A DNA stretch of 64,000 nt. Origin: UBA2365 sp964594045. GTDB lineage: Bacteria > Bacteroidota > Bacteroidia > Chitinophagales > Saprospiraceae. The stretch spans positions 1 to 64,000 of the forward strand of contig CAZQKR010000010.1 of assembly GCA_964594045.1 (NCBI GenBank), read 5' to 3'. Position 1 is the stretch's first letter. Each line of letters begins with the position of its first letter. The position numbers were made by a program, and so were the translations under genes. The notes below the pieces were generated by a model that was given only the letters and a program-made list of their open reading frames with translations, searched no databases and was not told the DNA's origin. This document shows, one piece after another, positions 47,681-56,790 of this stretch.

Positions 47681-48169
47681 ATGAGCTCTATAATTAATAA
47701 AAACACAGCATATAAAATAATGATCATGCTGTTTGCTGTTGCATACCTGCCGGGGTGCGAAACGGACAAAGATGATCAGCCGCCTTCCATTATCATGGAC
47801 TATGAAAACACTTTTCCACAGAATTGTGATACGATCTATGCCGGAGAGTCATTTAATTTTAAAGCTGAATTTTCCGATAATGTTGAGTTGGGTGCATACA
47901 GCCTGGAAATACACAACAATTTTGACCATCATACACATTCCACTGAACCATCTGAATGTGAGCTTGATCCGGTTAAAATTCCCCAGAATCCCTGGGTTTA
48001 CATCAATCAATTCTCCATACCTGATGCTTCTGTTACCTATTTGACAAATGATGTGGTAGGGGTTCCTGCCGACATAGATCCGGGAGATTACCACATGTAC
48101 ATCAGGCTGACAGATAAATCTGGCTGGCAAACCATAAGGGGAATCAGCATCAAAATAATGAAAAAATAA
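47681..48169 (+). CDS. DUF4625 lipoprotein, second copy
   Basis: 162 residues. Lipobox YLPGCETDK (Cys26). The DUF4625 core is shared with the preceding gene (YAGESFNFKAEFSDNVELGA, VGVPADIDPGDYHMYIRLTD) but a loop inserts FDHHTHSTEPSECELD, rich in His and Cys. It may hold a different metal site. It converges with a universal stress gene 12 bases away. Likely co-transcribed with the TonB receptor and first DUF4625 gene. Confidence 0.8.
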   Translation: MSSIINKNTAYKIMIMLFAVAYLPGCETDKDDQPPSIIMDYENTFPQNCDTIYAGESFNFKAEFSDNVELGAYSLEIHNNFDHHTHSTEPSECELDPVKIPQNPWVYINQFSIPDASVTYLTNDVVGVPADIDPGDYHMYIRLTDKSGWQTIRGISIKIMKK

Positions 48170-48181
48170 TGCTACAAAGCG

Positions 48182-48994
48182 TTACTCATGATAAACCAAA
48201 AGCGGAATTTTGGTATTGATGGCGATCTTTTTGGTAACGCTGGAATGTAATATCTGATCCCAGAAGCCTCTCTTTTTGGTAGCCATGATCACGAGGTCAA
48301 TTTTTTGCTTTTCAGCATAGGCATTGATACCTTCTGAAACGGATTCCGCTTTGACTGTCTGAGTAAAATAACTTATCGGAAAGTTATTGACCTTGATGGC
48401 TTCAGATACATTAAACTCAACGTTCTCTTCAGTGGACACATGGATAAAATGGACCTGGGCATTGAATCTCGAAGCAAAAGCGACAATTTTATCCAGTATT
48501 CTGGGTTCAACCCCATCCAGATCGCATGCGTATACAATATTCTTTGGAGTGACAAACTTAGCCTGCTCAGGGATTAAAAATACCGGACATTCCGATTTTC
48601 TGGCAACTTCCAGTGAAATGGAACCGAAGATCTTATCCACCAATTGGGTTGAGCCTGTCATTCCCATGATGATCACGTCGAAATCTTTGGAAAGCGTGAC
48701 AATTTGCTCTGCTGCAAATCCAATCATTACTTCTCCTTTGATCTTGATCTCTTCGGGCAGCCTTTTTTTCAAATCTTCAGGTATGAGCTCTATAAAAAGT
48801 TTCAGATTTTCCTGCTTGACCTGGTCAATACCCAGCGTAAAATCCAAAACCGTAGGCTGGCTTGGATCAAAGGAAGCATGATGTGTATGTACCACATCAA
48901 ATGACGTGTCTGTATTGCCATACAGTTCAAGGGCATAGTAAAACGCATTCCTGGATGCAGGGGAAAAATCGGTGGGTATCAATACTTTTCTCAT
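48182..48994 (-). CDS. Tandem universal stress protein
   Basis: 270 residues, two UspA folds. The first (1-145) has KVLIPTDFSPASRNAFYYAL and the ATP-loop GMTGSTQLVDKIFGS, with the final strand CPVFLIPE. The second (150-270) begins KNIVYACDLDGVEPRILDKI and has a degenerate loop MATKKRGFWDQILHS, so probably does not bind ATP. Cytoplasmic; role in stress survival is general. The gene is monocistronic; its start is followed by a 255-base gap to the SCP2-like gene. Confidence 0.9.
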   Translation of the reverse strand: MRKVLIPTDFSPASRNAFYYALELYGNTDTSFDVVHTHHASFDPSQPTVLDFTLGIDQVKQENLKLFIELIPEDLKKRLPEEIKIKGEVMIGFAAEQIVTLSKDFDVIIMGMTGSTQLVDKIFGSISLEVARKSECPVFLIPEQAKFVTPKNIVYACDLDGVEPRILDKIVAFASRFNAQVHFIHVSTEENVEFNVSEAIKVNNFPISYFTQTVKAESVSEGINAYAEKQKIDLVIMATKKRGFWDQILHSSVTKKIAINTKIPLLVYHE

Positions 48995-49249
48995 AATATT
49001 AAATTAATAATTGACAAAACAACACATGCAGGTACTTATCCTTATAAATACATTCCCGTTTGAATGGTATCCCAAATCAATGCCTTTCCGTTTTTATTTA
49101 AGGCAGGACTGCATAACCATTACTTCAAGGCTAAAGTACTAATTATTTCTGGAAAAGCCGAATGTAAATCCATTAATTTATGCAAATGCAAACCCGTTTT
49201 TGAGTATATCATTCAGACACAGGTAAAAAGAGAATCTGACAGTAGCCTG

Positions 49250-49810
49250 TCAGAAGGATTTCATGCCAAAAGTTTTCAGTATCCTGAAAATTTCTTTTTT
49301 GTTGCTGATCCTGATTCGTCCTTTTATCAATGCCAAAGGTATATTCACTTGACCTTTGATCAGCTCTTTCAGAATCGAAGGCTTGATCTTTACTGCGATA
49401 TCAGTTTTATCTTCTTCGCCCTCCCAAATACAGATCACTGAGTTTTTGACTCCCAGTTTATACCTTACGGGCAATCCCCGGGGTGTTTCCGAACTGATAA
49501 AAAAAGTCTGTTCCATTTGAGGAACAGAATACTGATCCCCGGAGATGTAAAAAGGTTTAGTTAGCAGCGCCTCCAGCATGTCATCTCCTAATTCCAGCAG
49601 TTCCATAATGGAGTTTTCTCTGGATGAAAAGTTCAAAACCGGTTTTTCTGCCAAACCATCTTTTATTGACATCTCTCCATTTTGAACCACGATATGAAAA
49701 ACATCCTTACCCAAACTGTTCTGTATCTCAAAATTTGCGCTGAATTGAAGGTCTGTGCTGAAATTTCCCTTCAGTCCGGACGCGTATCTGATCACTTTCT
49801 CCCTGAACAT
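49250..49810 (-). CDS. Hypothetical protein, SCP2-like fold suspected
   Basis: 186 residues, no signal peptide. The second half (TDIAVKIKPSILKELIKGQV, NIPLALIKGRIRISNKKEI) follows the pattern of SCP2 sterol/lipid-carrier domains (strand, helix with L-x-x-L, G-rich loop, K-rich helix). The first half shows a related pattern (VQNGEMSIKDGLAEKPVLNF). It could be a tandem lipid-binding protein; this is a pattern-level suggestion only. Isolated gene with unrelated neighbours. Confidence 0.6.
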   Translation of the reverse strand: MFREKVIRYASGLKGNFSTDLQFSANFEIQNSLGKDVFHIVVQNGEMSIKDGLAEKPVLNFSSRENSIMELLELGDDMLEALLTKPFYISGDQYSVPQMEQTFFISSETPRGLPVRYKLGVKNSVICIWEGEEDKTDIAVKIKPSILKELIKGQVNIPLALIKGRIRISNKKEIFRILKTFGMKSF

Positions 49811-49976
49811 TTTGTATTTTTTTACAAATTAAACATATTCATATCTCAATTTCACCAATTTATTCCACATTTCAGGCAAATTGAAAAAACTCACAAATTA
49901 TATTAAATTAATTCATAATATTTATCAGTACATTTGTTTGAAAATGATTCTGTAACTCAAAAGCGCACATTAAGTC

Positions 49977-51467
49977 ATGTCCGTATTTAAAAAACTGGCC
50001 GGGGAAACGATCATTTACGGGATAAGCAACATTCTCCCGCGTATTCTCCATTATGTGATCTTCACTTTTTACCTGACTTACAAATTCAGCGAGCAGGCAG
50101 ATTATGGTATTTATCTTGATCTGTACGCATACGCGGCTATGTTGCTGATCGTATACCGGTTAGGAATGGAGACCTCTTTTTTCCGATTTGCAACCGGTGA
50201 AAATGCCAACCTTGAAAAAAGCTATTCCGCTGCCAGTCAATCCATTCTGATCACTTCAGTTTTCTTCACAGCGCTTTTCATTATATTTGCACCACAGGTT
50301 GCTGACCTGCTCAAATATCCGGATAAAGTAGAATATGTGTACTGGTTTGCCGTGATCATCGCACTGGATGCCTTGTCTGCTATACCATTTGCACGGTTCA
50401 GAATAGAGCGAAGACCCATAAGGTTTGCCTCTTTAAAAGTTTTCAATACCCTTTTCACCATTATTCTGGTTGTTTTTTTTCTTGACATTTGTCCGTATCT
50501 GATCGCTCATGGTTGGGAAAATATTCTGGGCTTTTATGATCCTTCCAAAAAGTTGGACTATGTATTCATGTCCAACCTGATCGCATCCGTTGCAGTCATG
50601 TTGTTGCTCATCCCGCAATTGATGAAAATAAAATTGACGCTGGACTGGATTTTCCTGAACAAAATGGTCATTTACGGATTACCCATGGCACTGGTTGGTG
50701 CGGCAGGCGTTTTCAATCAATCTTTTTCCATTCCGATCATCAAATACATTCTGGGCGATGACATAACCCAAAACCTTGCAGCAGCAGGAGTTTACGGGGC
50801 AGCTGCAAAACTTGCCCTGATCATGAATTTATTTACGGTTGCCTATACCTATGCAGCTGAACCATTCTTTTTCAGTTCTTCCACCAGGTCAGATTCCAGG
50901 CAGTTGTATGCAGCGAGTGCAAGACTATTTGCCTTGTTCGGCAGTTTGTTCTTCCTTTTCATTCTTTTGTACCAGGATATTATTGTATTTGTGCTGGGGC
51001 CGAATTTTCGTTCAGAAACCCAGGTTTTGCCCATACTGCTGATGAGTTACATTTTCCTGGGCCTGTATTACAATGTGGCCATCTGGTACAAAATAAAAGA
51101 CAAAACCAATATTGGCGCCCTGATCTCGGTTGGTGGTGCCGTGATCACGATTGCGATCAACTTCATATTTATCCCCATTGCAGGTGTGGTTTCGGCAGCC
51201 TGGGCATCATTTGTTTGTTATGCATTCATGATGCTGGCCGGTTATTTGCTGGGGCAAAAGTATTTTCCTGTGCCCTATAATCTTGGAAAGATCGCTTATT
51301 ACCTTGGATTTGCACTACTGATTTTTGGGATTAATCTATTGATCAGACAATTTATCAGTGGCATTTACCCGATTTTAGCCATAAATTCCCTGCTTTTTGC
51401 CGGTTTTGTTGTTACGCTTTACCTGACAGAAAATAAATACCTGCGCAGTATCATTAAACTGAAATAG
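49977..51467 (+). CDS. Polysaccharide flippase (Wzx/MATE-like)
   Basis: 496 residues with about 12-14 hydrophobic helices. The N-terminus KLAGETIIYGISNILPRILH is typical of the polysaccharide-transport (PST/MVF) family, as are the central GLPMALVGAAGVFNQSFSIP and VLPILLMSYIFLGLYYNVAI. It should move lipid-linked oligosaccharide across the inner membrane. It is separate from the glycosyltransferase pair at 41.5-43.9 kb. ATG 49977 suits the first helix. Confidence 0.87.
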   Translation: MSVFKKLAGETIIYGISNILPRILHYVIFTFYLTYKFSEQADYGIYLDLYAYAAMLLIVYRLGMETSFFRFATGENANLEKSYSAASQSILITSVFFTALFIIFAPQVADLLKYPDKVEYVYWFAVIIALDALSAIPFARFRIERRPIRFASLKVFNTLFTIILVVFFLDICPYLIAHGWENILGFYDPSKKLDYVFMSNLIASVAVMLLLIPQLMKIKLTLDWIFLNKMVIYGLPMALVGAAGVFNQSFSIPIIKYILGDDITQNLAAAGVYGAAAKLALIMNLFTVAYTYAAEPFFFSSSTRSDSRQLYAASARLFALFGSLFFLFILLYQDIIVFVLGPNFRSETQVLPILLMSYIFLGLYYNVAIWYKIKDKTNIGALISVGGAVITIAINFIFIPIAGVVSAAWASFVCYAFMMLAGYLLGQKYFPVPYNLGKIAYYLGFALLIFGINLLIRQFISGIYPILAINSLLFAGFVVTLYLTENKYLRSIIKLK

Positions 51468-51504
51468 TCCTGAAAGTTAACAAACCAAATGGTTTCCGTA
51501 CCAC

Positions 51505-52218
51505 TCAGGACTGTTCATCTTTTGATTTAGCGGATGATTCCTGATTTTCAGGATTTTGCACTTCAGCAGCTTTTGCTTTTTCAGGTTTTTTAGTTTCTTC
51601 AGTAAAGAATTTTCTGTGGAAAAGCAGCAAACTCAGCGTACCTATTGTGATCATGGAGTCAGCCACATTAAAAACAGGCTGAAAAAACTGGAATCTTTCC
51701 CCGCCCATGAAAGGAACCCATTCCGGCAAAACGGTATCTATCATAGGAAAATAAAACATATCTACCACCTTACCATACAAAAATGGTGCATAACCTCCTT
51801 CAGCCGGGAACATGGTTGCAATACCTCCGTGGTACATCGGAGTCTCAGAAAAGATGATACCATAAAAAGCACTGTCTATCATATTGCCGATCGCACCTGT
51901 GAGGATCAGCGCAAAACTCAGTACAAGGCTTAATTTTGCTTCCGAACGTATAATTCTGTGTATCAGGTAGATCAGAACACTGATCATAATAAGCCTGAAG
52001 ATACTCAAAATGAGCTTGCCTGTTGACCCTCCGAAAGTCATCCCGAATGCCATACCTTCATTTTCAACAAAATGGATCTTTGCCCATGATAAACCCAGTA
52101 TATCAAAACCACCTCCATATTCAAAACTGGTCTTGATGTATATCTTCAGAATCTGATCCACAACCAGTATACTAAACACAACCAGGCCAACTATCCAGGT
52201 CTTCTTTGCTATGCTCAT
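51505..52218 (-). CDS. lspA: Lipoprotein signal peptidase LspA
   Basis: 237 residues, four membrane helices, with the catalytic aspartates Asp115 (GAIGNMIDSAFYG) and Asp187 (FNVADSMITIG) and the conserved Asn-Glu in FVENEGMAFGM. It cleaves prolipoproteins before the lipidated Cys, consistent with BamD and other lipoproteins here. It exceeds the E. coli enzyme because of an internal loop (125-165) and a hydrophilic C-terminal tail (215-237) rich in Lys, Glu and Ser, both common in Bacteroidota. A TAGTTTTG box lies at 52242-52249 upstream. Confidence 0.95.
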   Translation of the reverse strand: MSIAKKTWIVGLVVFSILVVDQILKIYIKTSFEYGGGFDILGLSWAKIHFVENEGMAFGMTFGGSTGKLILSIFRLIMISVLIYLIHRIIRSEAKLSLVLSFALILTGAIGNMIDSAFYGIIFSETPMYHGGIATMFPAEGGYAPFLYGKVVDMFYFPMIDTVLPEWVPFMGGERFQFFQPVFNVADSMITIGTLSLLLFHRKFFTEETKKPEKAKAAEVQNPENQESSAKSKDEQS

Positions 52219-52418
52219 AAATATCCGTTTAAATTGAATCGCAAAACTACCTAATTTTAATGAGGCGACTGCTTAATTTTTTCAATATGTAACAAAAAGT
52301 ACGAATTCCTTGTTCAAAAGCCTGCCGGCAATATCCGATAATGCATTAAACATAGATATTTTCAATTTCGAATGAAAATTAATGGTAAATTCATTTTCTT
52401 TGCACAAAATTTTCAAGA

Positions 52419-52856
52419 ATGCACAAAATTCGGATAACCAAGCAGTTTGATTTTGAGGCGGCACACGCTTTGGAAGGTTATTTTGGCAAATGCAAGGACA
52501 TTCACGGACATTCCTATCACCTCAGGATCACCGTGACCGGAATGGTTGACCCTCAGAAACCAGGAATTGAAAGTGGTATGGTAATGGATTTCACCGATCT
52601 CAAAAAAATCGTTAAGCATGAGATCATCGATCAGTTTGATCATATGCTGATACTTAAGGAGGATTCCCGCTTTCGGGGAATTGAAGCTCAGAATGAACGT
52701 GTGCAATACGTTCCATATCAGCCAACCTGTGAAAACCTGTTATTGGATATGGTTTTCAGGATCAAGGATAAAATGCCTGAAGGTGTAGAATTACACAGTG
52801 CATTTCTACGGGAAACACCCCGAAGTTATGCCGAATGGTTTGCTGCTGATCAATAA
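52419..52856 (+). CDS. queD: 6-carboxy-5,6,7,8-tetrahydropterin synthase QueD
   Basis: 145 residues of the PTPS fold. Zinc ligands His16 (FEAAHALEG), His29 and His31 (DIHGHSYHL), and catalytic Cys25 (GKCKD) are present; the Glu near the C-terminus (HSAFLRETPRSYAEW) binds the pterin. It converts dihydroneopterin triphosphate to the queuosine/7-deazaguanine precursor. Other queuosine genes are not in the window. ATG 52419 is the first in frame. Confidence 0.93.
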   Translation: MHKIRITKQFDFEAAHALEGYFGKCKDIHGHSYHLRITVTGMVDPQKPGIESGMVMDFTDLKKIVKHEIIDQFDHMLILKEDSRFRGIEAQNERVQYVPYQPTCENLLLDMVFRIKDKMPEGVELHSAFLRETPRSYAEWFAADQ

Positions 52857-52943
52857 TCAAATCGTTCAGGTAAAAACCCTGAAAATCGAATTCCGGGCAT
52901 TTTCCCGGTCAGATGTATTTTTGAACCTTCCTGGACAATCGAT

Positions 52944-53951
52944 TTAAAATCTCACATTCATCAATCCGGATAACTCTTTGACCTCTCTGATGGTTTCCTG
53001 TGCGATTTTACGAATTTCGGAAGAAGATTGTTTGATCTGTTCTTTCAGAGCCTTTTTGTCAGAGTTGATCTCCTGCTTCCTGGCAATAAATCCATTGCTG
53101 ATCTCAACAAGTGCGTTGGCAACTTCTTCCTTGAGGTCAGCATATCGGAGTGTTCCGTCCAAATAGGCATTCATCAAGGTCTGATGGATCTCATTTTTCC
53201 CGGCGGCGATCAGCAAACCGAAAAGGTTATCTACCCCTTCACTCATCTCACCTTCTTTGTGCTCTCCGGTGTCTGTTACTGCTGAGCGGATCTGCTTGCG
53301 GATCCTGGCCTCATCGGAAAAAACACTGATGTAGTGCTTTTCACCTGCGCTTTTGCTCATCTTTTTTGTCGGATCTGCAGTTGACCGGATCTTTGAAGCA
53401 GGAGTAAACAAAGCTTCCACTACCGGCAGATAGTTAACGCCCATCTGGGCATTGAACCGCTGGGCGATGTTGCGCGTCAATTCAAGATGTTGCTCCTGAT
53501 CTTTACCGACAGGTACATATTTCGGCCTGTAAAGCAAAATATCCGCTGCCTGCAAAACAGGATAATTGAGCAATCCACTGGAGACAAAACCTTCACCGGA
53601 ATCTTCACTGCTTTTGGCGCTTTTGTCCTTGAATTGTGTCATCCTGGTCAATTGACCATAAGATGTAAAGCAATTGAGTATCCAGGACAGTTCAGTGTGC
53701 TCAGGGATCAGGGACTGAATGAACAAATTCTCCGGATGAATACCTACCGCAATCAGGTTGGTGATCAGTTCCCAGGTATTGTTTCTCAGTTTTTTATGGT
53801 CATAAGGCATGGTCATGGCGTGGTAGTCCACGACACCGAATGCACAATTATATTTTTCCTGCAGTCTTACCCAGTTCTGAACGGCACCAAAATAATTTCC
53901 ATAGTGCATATCACCGGTAGGCTGAATGGCGGATAATACTTCTTTAGGCAT
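52944..53951 (-). CDS. trpS: Tryptophan-tRNA ligase
   Basis: 335 residues, class I aminoacyl-tRNA synthetase. The HIGH motif is represented by GDMHYGNYFGAV, the KMSKS loop is exact (DPTKKMSKSAGEKH), and LLNYPVLQAADILLYRPKYV with VGKDQEQHLELTRNIAQRFN form the Trp/ATP site. A slightly extended C-terminal helical tail is present. It follows ridA by seven bases on the same strand, suggesting one transcript. Confidence 0.97.
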   Translation of the reverse strand: MPKEVLSAIQPTGDMHYGNYFGAVQNWVRLQEKYNCAFGVVDYHAMTMPYDHKKLRNNTWELITNLIAVGIHPENLFIQSLIPEHTELSWILNCFTSYGQLTRMTQFKDKSAKSSEDSGEGFVSSGLLNYPVLQAADILLYRPKYVPVGKDQEQHLELTRNIAQRFNAQMGVNYLPVVEALFTPASKIRSTADPTKKMSKSAGEKHYISVFSDEARIRKQIRSAVTDTGEHKEGEMSEGVDNLFGLLIAAGKNEIHQTLMNAYLDGTLRYADLKEEVANALVEISNGFIARKQEINSDKKALKEQIKQSSSEIRKIAQETIREVKELSGLMNVRF

Positions 53952-53958
53952 AAATCAA

Positions 53959-54342
53959 TTAAATTTTTACTGCAATCGCAGAAATCTCCACATTCACAAA
54001 TTTTGGAAGGGCTCCAACCTGAACCAACTCTCTGGCAGGTGCATTTTCTTCCCTGAAAAACTCAGCATAAACGCCATTGATCCTGGCAAAATTGTGCATA
54101 TCTGTGACAAAAACGCTGCATTTTACCACGTCTGAAAGATCAAAACCGGCATGATTGAGGATACTTTTAACATTATTTAAAACCTGCCTTGTCTCCGCCT
54201 CAATACTTTCACTGACCAGTTGGCCACTGGATGGATCAATGGGAATTTGTCCGGAAACATATAATGTATTCCCTGCAAGCACAGCTTGGTTATAAGGTCC
54301 GACGGGTGCCGGTGCGTTCGGTGAATTAATGATCTTTTTCAT
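53959..54342 (-). CDS. ridA: RidA family enamine/imine deaminase
   Basis: 127 residues; the family runs ~125. Signature motifs NAPAPVGPYNQAVLAGNTLY, VSGQIPIDP and the conserved Arg/Glu region AEFFREENAPARELVQVGAL and FVNVEISAIAV. It hydrolyses reactive 2-aminoacrylate-type intermediates from PLP enzymes. A seven-base gap to trpS suggests a shared transcript. ATG 54342 is the usual start. Confidence 0.94.
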   Translation of the reverse strand: MKKIINSPNAPAPVGPYNQAVLAGNTLYVSGQIPIDPSSGQLVSESIEAETRQVLNNVKSILNHAGFDLSDVVKCSVFVTDMHNFARINGVYAEFFREENAPARELVQVGALPKFVNVEISAIAVKI

Positions 54343-54831
54343 AATTTTATTTTAATTTTGACTTAATGATAGGTTTCAATGCGTTTGCCTTTCTTTCAGC
54401 AAATAATGAAAATTCTTCGGTTTATTTGTTACCAAAGTCATAGGTCATTCATTTTTATTCCGGTTGATTCAAACAGTCACTTCTGAATTGTCTGTTTTTT
54501 CATTTATGGCACCAACAAATCAATAAGATACCTCGATCTCAGCCTTCCTGTAGATATTGCCTGGAGGACAGCATTGATGCCTACCCGATACAAAAATAAG
54601 CTCATTTAATGAATTAAGGATAAAGAAAGGCAACTTAACTTAAAAATCCAACCGAAAAGTCAATATGAGATCAATGGTCTGAATGGAAACAATGTCCGTT
54701 AAAAGAATGCCGTAAAAACAATCAGTGAAAAGCAGACCCTGATCCCTGAATCAGGAGATTCATTTCGCATAAACGAACAAAAGCTCCACCCCAATAATAT
54801 GGAGGGAGCTCTGCATCAATTTCTTAAGCGA
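54343..54831. other. Intergenic, no gene recognised
   Basis: About 490 bp between two minus-strand units. No plausible ORF or RNA gene was seen. The rpmF terminator is at its right side. Confidence 0.6.
54783..54811 (-). terminator. Hairpin terminator after rpmF
   Basis: On the minus strand AGCTCC ... GGAGCT (6-bp stem) followed by TTTTGTT. It lies 20 bases past the rpmF stop. Confidence 0.55.
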
Positions 54832-55032
54832 TTATAAATCTACCAGACCTGCTTTGGCTTCCACTACCTTCTGACCTTTATAATAAAGATCACCTTCATG
54901 GTAATAAGCGTGATGGTAAAGATGTGCTTCACCTGTCACCTTACAAATATTGATCTGCTGTACTTCAGCCTTATAATGCGTTCTTCTTTTTCTCTTCCTT
55001 GTTTTGGAAGTTCTACTCTTTGGATGTGCCAT
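54832..55032 (-). CDS. rpmF: 50S ribosomal protein L32
   Basis: 66 residues, basic N-terminus MAHPKSRTSKTRKRKRRTHY, then VTGEAHLYHHAYYHEGDLYY. It is the conserved large-subunit protein L32; only one Cys is present, so this is a zinc-free form. Ten bases downstream of DUF177 on the same strand, the classic yceD-rpmF pair. Confidence 0.96.
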   Translation of the reverse strand: MAHPKSRTSKTRKRKRRTHYKAEVQQINICKVTGEAHLYHHAYYHEGDLYYKGQKVVEAKAGLVDL

Positions 55033-55042
55033 TGTAAATTAA

Positions 55043-55573
55043 TTAACGACCTTTAATTTTATTTAGAGCCTGCGCCAGGATATTATCAGCCGGCGGTTCA
55101 GCATTTTCTTTTTCTTCGAGGTAGGATAAAACCCTGAAATCACATTTGGGATTCGGGTCATTCTCACAGTCATACCTGCGTACGATCGGGATGGACAACA
55201 CGATCAGTTCATTGATCAATTCAGCCACATTGAACCAATGAGTTTCCTTTTCGATAAAAATACAATCGTCTTCAAAATCAACTGCATTGTCTTTGTCCGT
55301 GTATTTGACCCATATCAGTTTATTTATTCCGCACGGGACCTGAATATCAGCCAGACAACGATCACAAGGTGATTGAAAAGCACCCTGAATATCAAAATTC
55401 AATAGAAAATCATTCTCCCTTTTATCTACATCAAGGATGACCTTGTATTGACCTGACTGAATGGGATGAAATTCAAAGCTGCTGAAAAACTCATTGTCTA
55501 TTTCAAATTCGAACCTTCTCACCCCTGTTTTCAAACCGAATACCGGTATATCAAACTGATTAAAATTTTTCAT
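55043..55573 (-). CDS. DUF177 (YceD-like) protein
   Basis: 176 residues. A hallmark Cys pair in SPCDRCLADIQVPC near residue 65 and the DUF177 core (FEIDNEFFSSFEFHPIQSGQ) identify the family, which is linked to 23S rRNA maturation or accumulation in bacteria and plants. The C-terminus has a second Cys pair (YDCENDPNPKCD). Located directly upstream of rpmF, with a good promoter before it. Confidence 0.92.
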   Translation of the reverse strand: MKNFNQFDIPVFGLKTGVRRFEFEIDNEFFSSFEFHPIQSGQYKVILDVDKRENDFLLNFDIQGAFQSPCDRCLADIQVPCGINKLIWVKYTDKDNAVDFEDDCIFIEKETHWFNVAELINELIVLSIPIVRRYDCENDPNPKCDFRVLSYLEEKENAEPPADNILAQALNKIKGR

Positions 55574-55600
55574 TACAAAGAACGTTCAAAAATTGAGGTG

Positions 55601-55632
55601 CAAAAATAGTACAATATTTCTTTTCATCCAAA
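55601..55632 (-). promoter_or_regulatory. Promoter of the DUF177-rpmF unit
   Basis: On the minus strand TTTG (55632-55629), 20 bases, then TATTTTTG (55608-55601), which is 27 bases before the ATG. It is close to the Bacteroidota consensus. Confidence 0.7.
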
Positions 55633-55752
55633 CTGTTTTGAAATTTAAATGGATTAAAATCATTCATTCAACAATATTTGGCCCAAAAACCTTTAAGCGC
55701 TTGGAAAAAGATCAATTATTGCATTACTTTGCACCGAAAATACGGCAGCATT

Positions 55753-56790
55753 TTGGCTAAGATCAATCCAAATATTTCCCGGAATCCAAAGAATCCGGTA
55801 ACAGATCTCCACAGTTTAGTGAAAAAAGTGTTGGAAGGGGACAGATTTTCGCTGAGTCAGGCGATCACGCTGATTGAAAGTTCACTGCCTGAAGACCAGT
55901 TGCTGGCTGATGAGATGATCGAATTGCTTGGCAAATTACCGGGTACTGCGTATCGCCTTGCTGTTTCAGGTCCTCCCGGTGCAGGTAAGAGTACATTTAT
56001 TGAAGCTTTGGGCTTTTATACCATCAGTCTTGGGTATAAACCTGCAGTTTTGGCCATAGATCCGAGCAGTCAGTCAACCGGAGGAAGCATTCTGGGCGAT
56101 AAAATGAGGATGGAAAAGCTCGCACTTTCAAAAGATGCTTACATACGGCCTTCTCCGGCAGGAGATCACTTTGGCGGGACCGCAAAGAAGACGCGGGAAT
56201 CAGTCTTGCTGCTCGAAAAAGCAGGGTTCAACCCGATCATCATCGAAACGGTAGGTGTTGGTCAAACAGAGATATCCGCAGCCGGCATGAGCGACTGTTT
56301 CCTGCTGTTGGTTGCACCTGGAGCAGGTGACGAAATTCAGGGTATCAAAAGGGGAATTGTGGAACTGGCCGATTTCATTGTGATCAATAAAATGGATGGG
56401 GAATTGCTGTTACAGGCGAATATCAGCCTGCAACATTATTCGAATGCGATCCGGATCATGAAAGGACAGAATGAACAGTTCAACCCGAAGATTTTTGGGG
56501 TATCTTCCGTTTTACCAAATGGTATTGACGAGCTTTGGGAACAAATAGTAAAATTCCTGGAAACTTCGGTGAGTTCAGGAGATTTGGAAAGGAGGCGTCA
56601 CCATCAGGAACTGGATTGGTTTGAATCTGAAATCCAGCAAGGCTTGTTCAGCATGATCGTTTCAGATCCTGATCTGGCCGGCGTATATCAAGCCTGCAGA
56701 ACATCTGTTTCGAACAATGAGCTTTCCGCGTTAAAGGCCGCCAAAGTTTTTTTCGAAAAACTTAGCAAAAAATTGAAAAATGATGCTTAA
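55753..56790 (+). CDS. meaB: MeaB-family GTPase for methylmalonyl-CoA mutase
   Basis: 345 residues from TTG 55753. G-domain motifs: Walker A VSGPPGAGKST, switch region DKMRMEKLALSKDAYIRPSP, GGTAKKTRESVLLLEKAGFN, Walker B IIETVGVGQTEISAAGMSD, base motif NKMD. It guards loading of adenosylcobalamin into methylmalonyl-CoA mutase. The mutase genes are not in the window. There is no ATG; the frame is open from TTG 55678, but TTG 55753 follows a likely -7 box (TACTTTG, 55725-55731) and gives a normal length. The 3' end overlaps the next gene by 11 bases. Confidence 0.9.
   Translation: MAKINPNISRNPKNPVTDLHSLVKKVLEGDRFSLSQAITLIESSLPEDQLLADEMIELLGKLPGTAYRLAVSGPPGAGKSTFIEALGFYTISLGYKPAVLAIDPSSQSTGGSILGDKMRMEKLALSKDAYIRPSPAGDHFGGTAKKTRESVLLLEKAGFNPIIIETVGVGQTEISAAGMSDCFLLLVAPGAGDEIQGIKRGIVELADFIVINKMDGELLLQANISLQHYSNAIRIMKGQNEQFNPKIFGVSSVLPNGIDELWEQIVKFLETSVSSGDLERRRHHQELDWFESEIQQGLFSMIVSDPDLAGVYQACRTSVSNNELSALKAAKVFFEKLSKKLKNDA

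Noticed and set aside
54343..54831. Possible tRNA or riboswitch in the gap before rpmF
   Set aside because: No GGTTCGAATCC-like T-loop or known aptamer consensus was found by eye.
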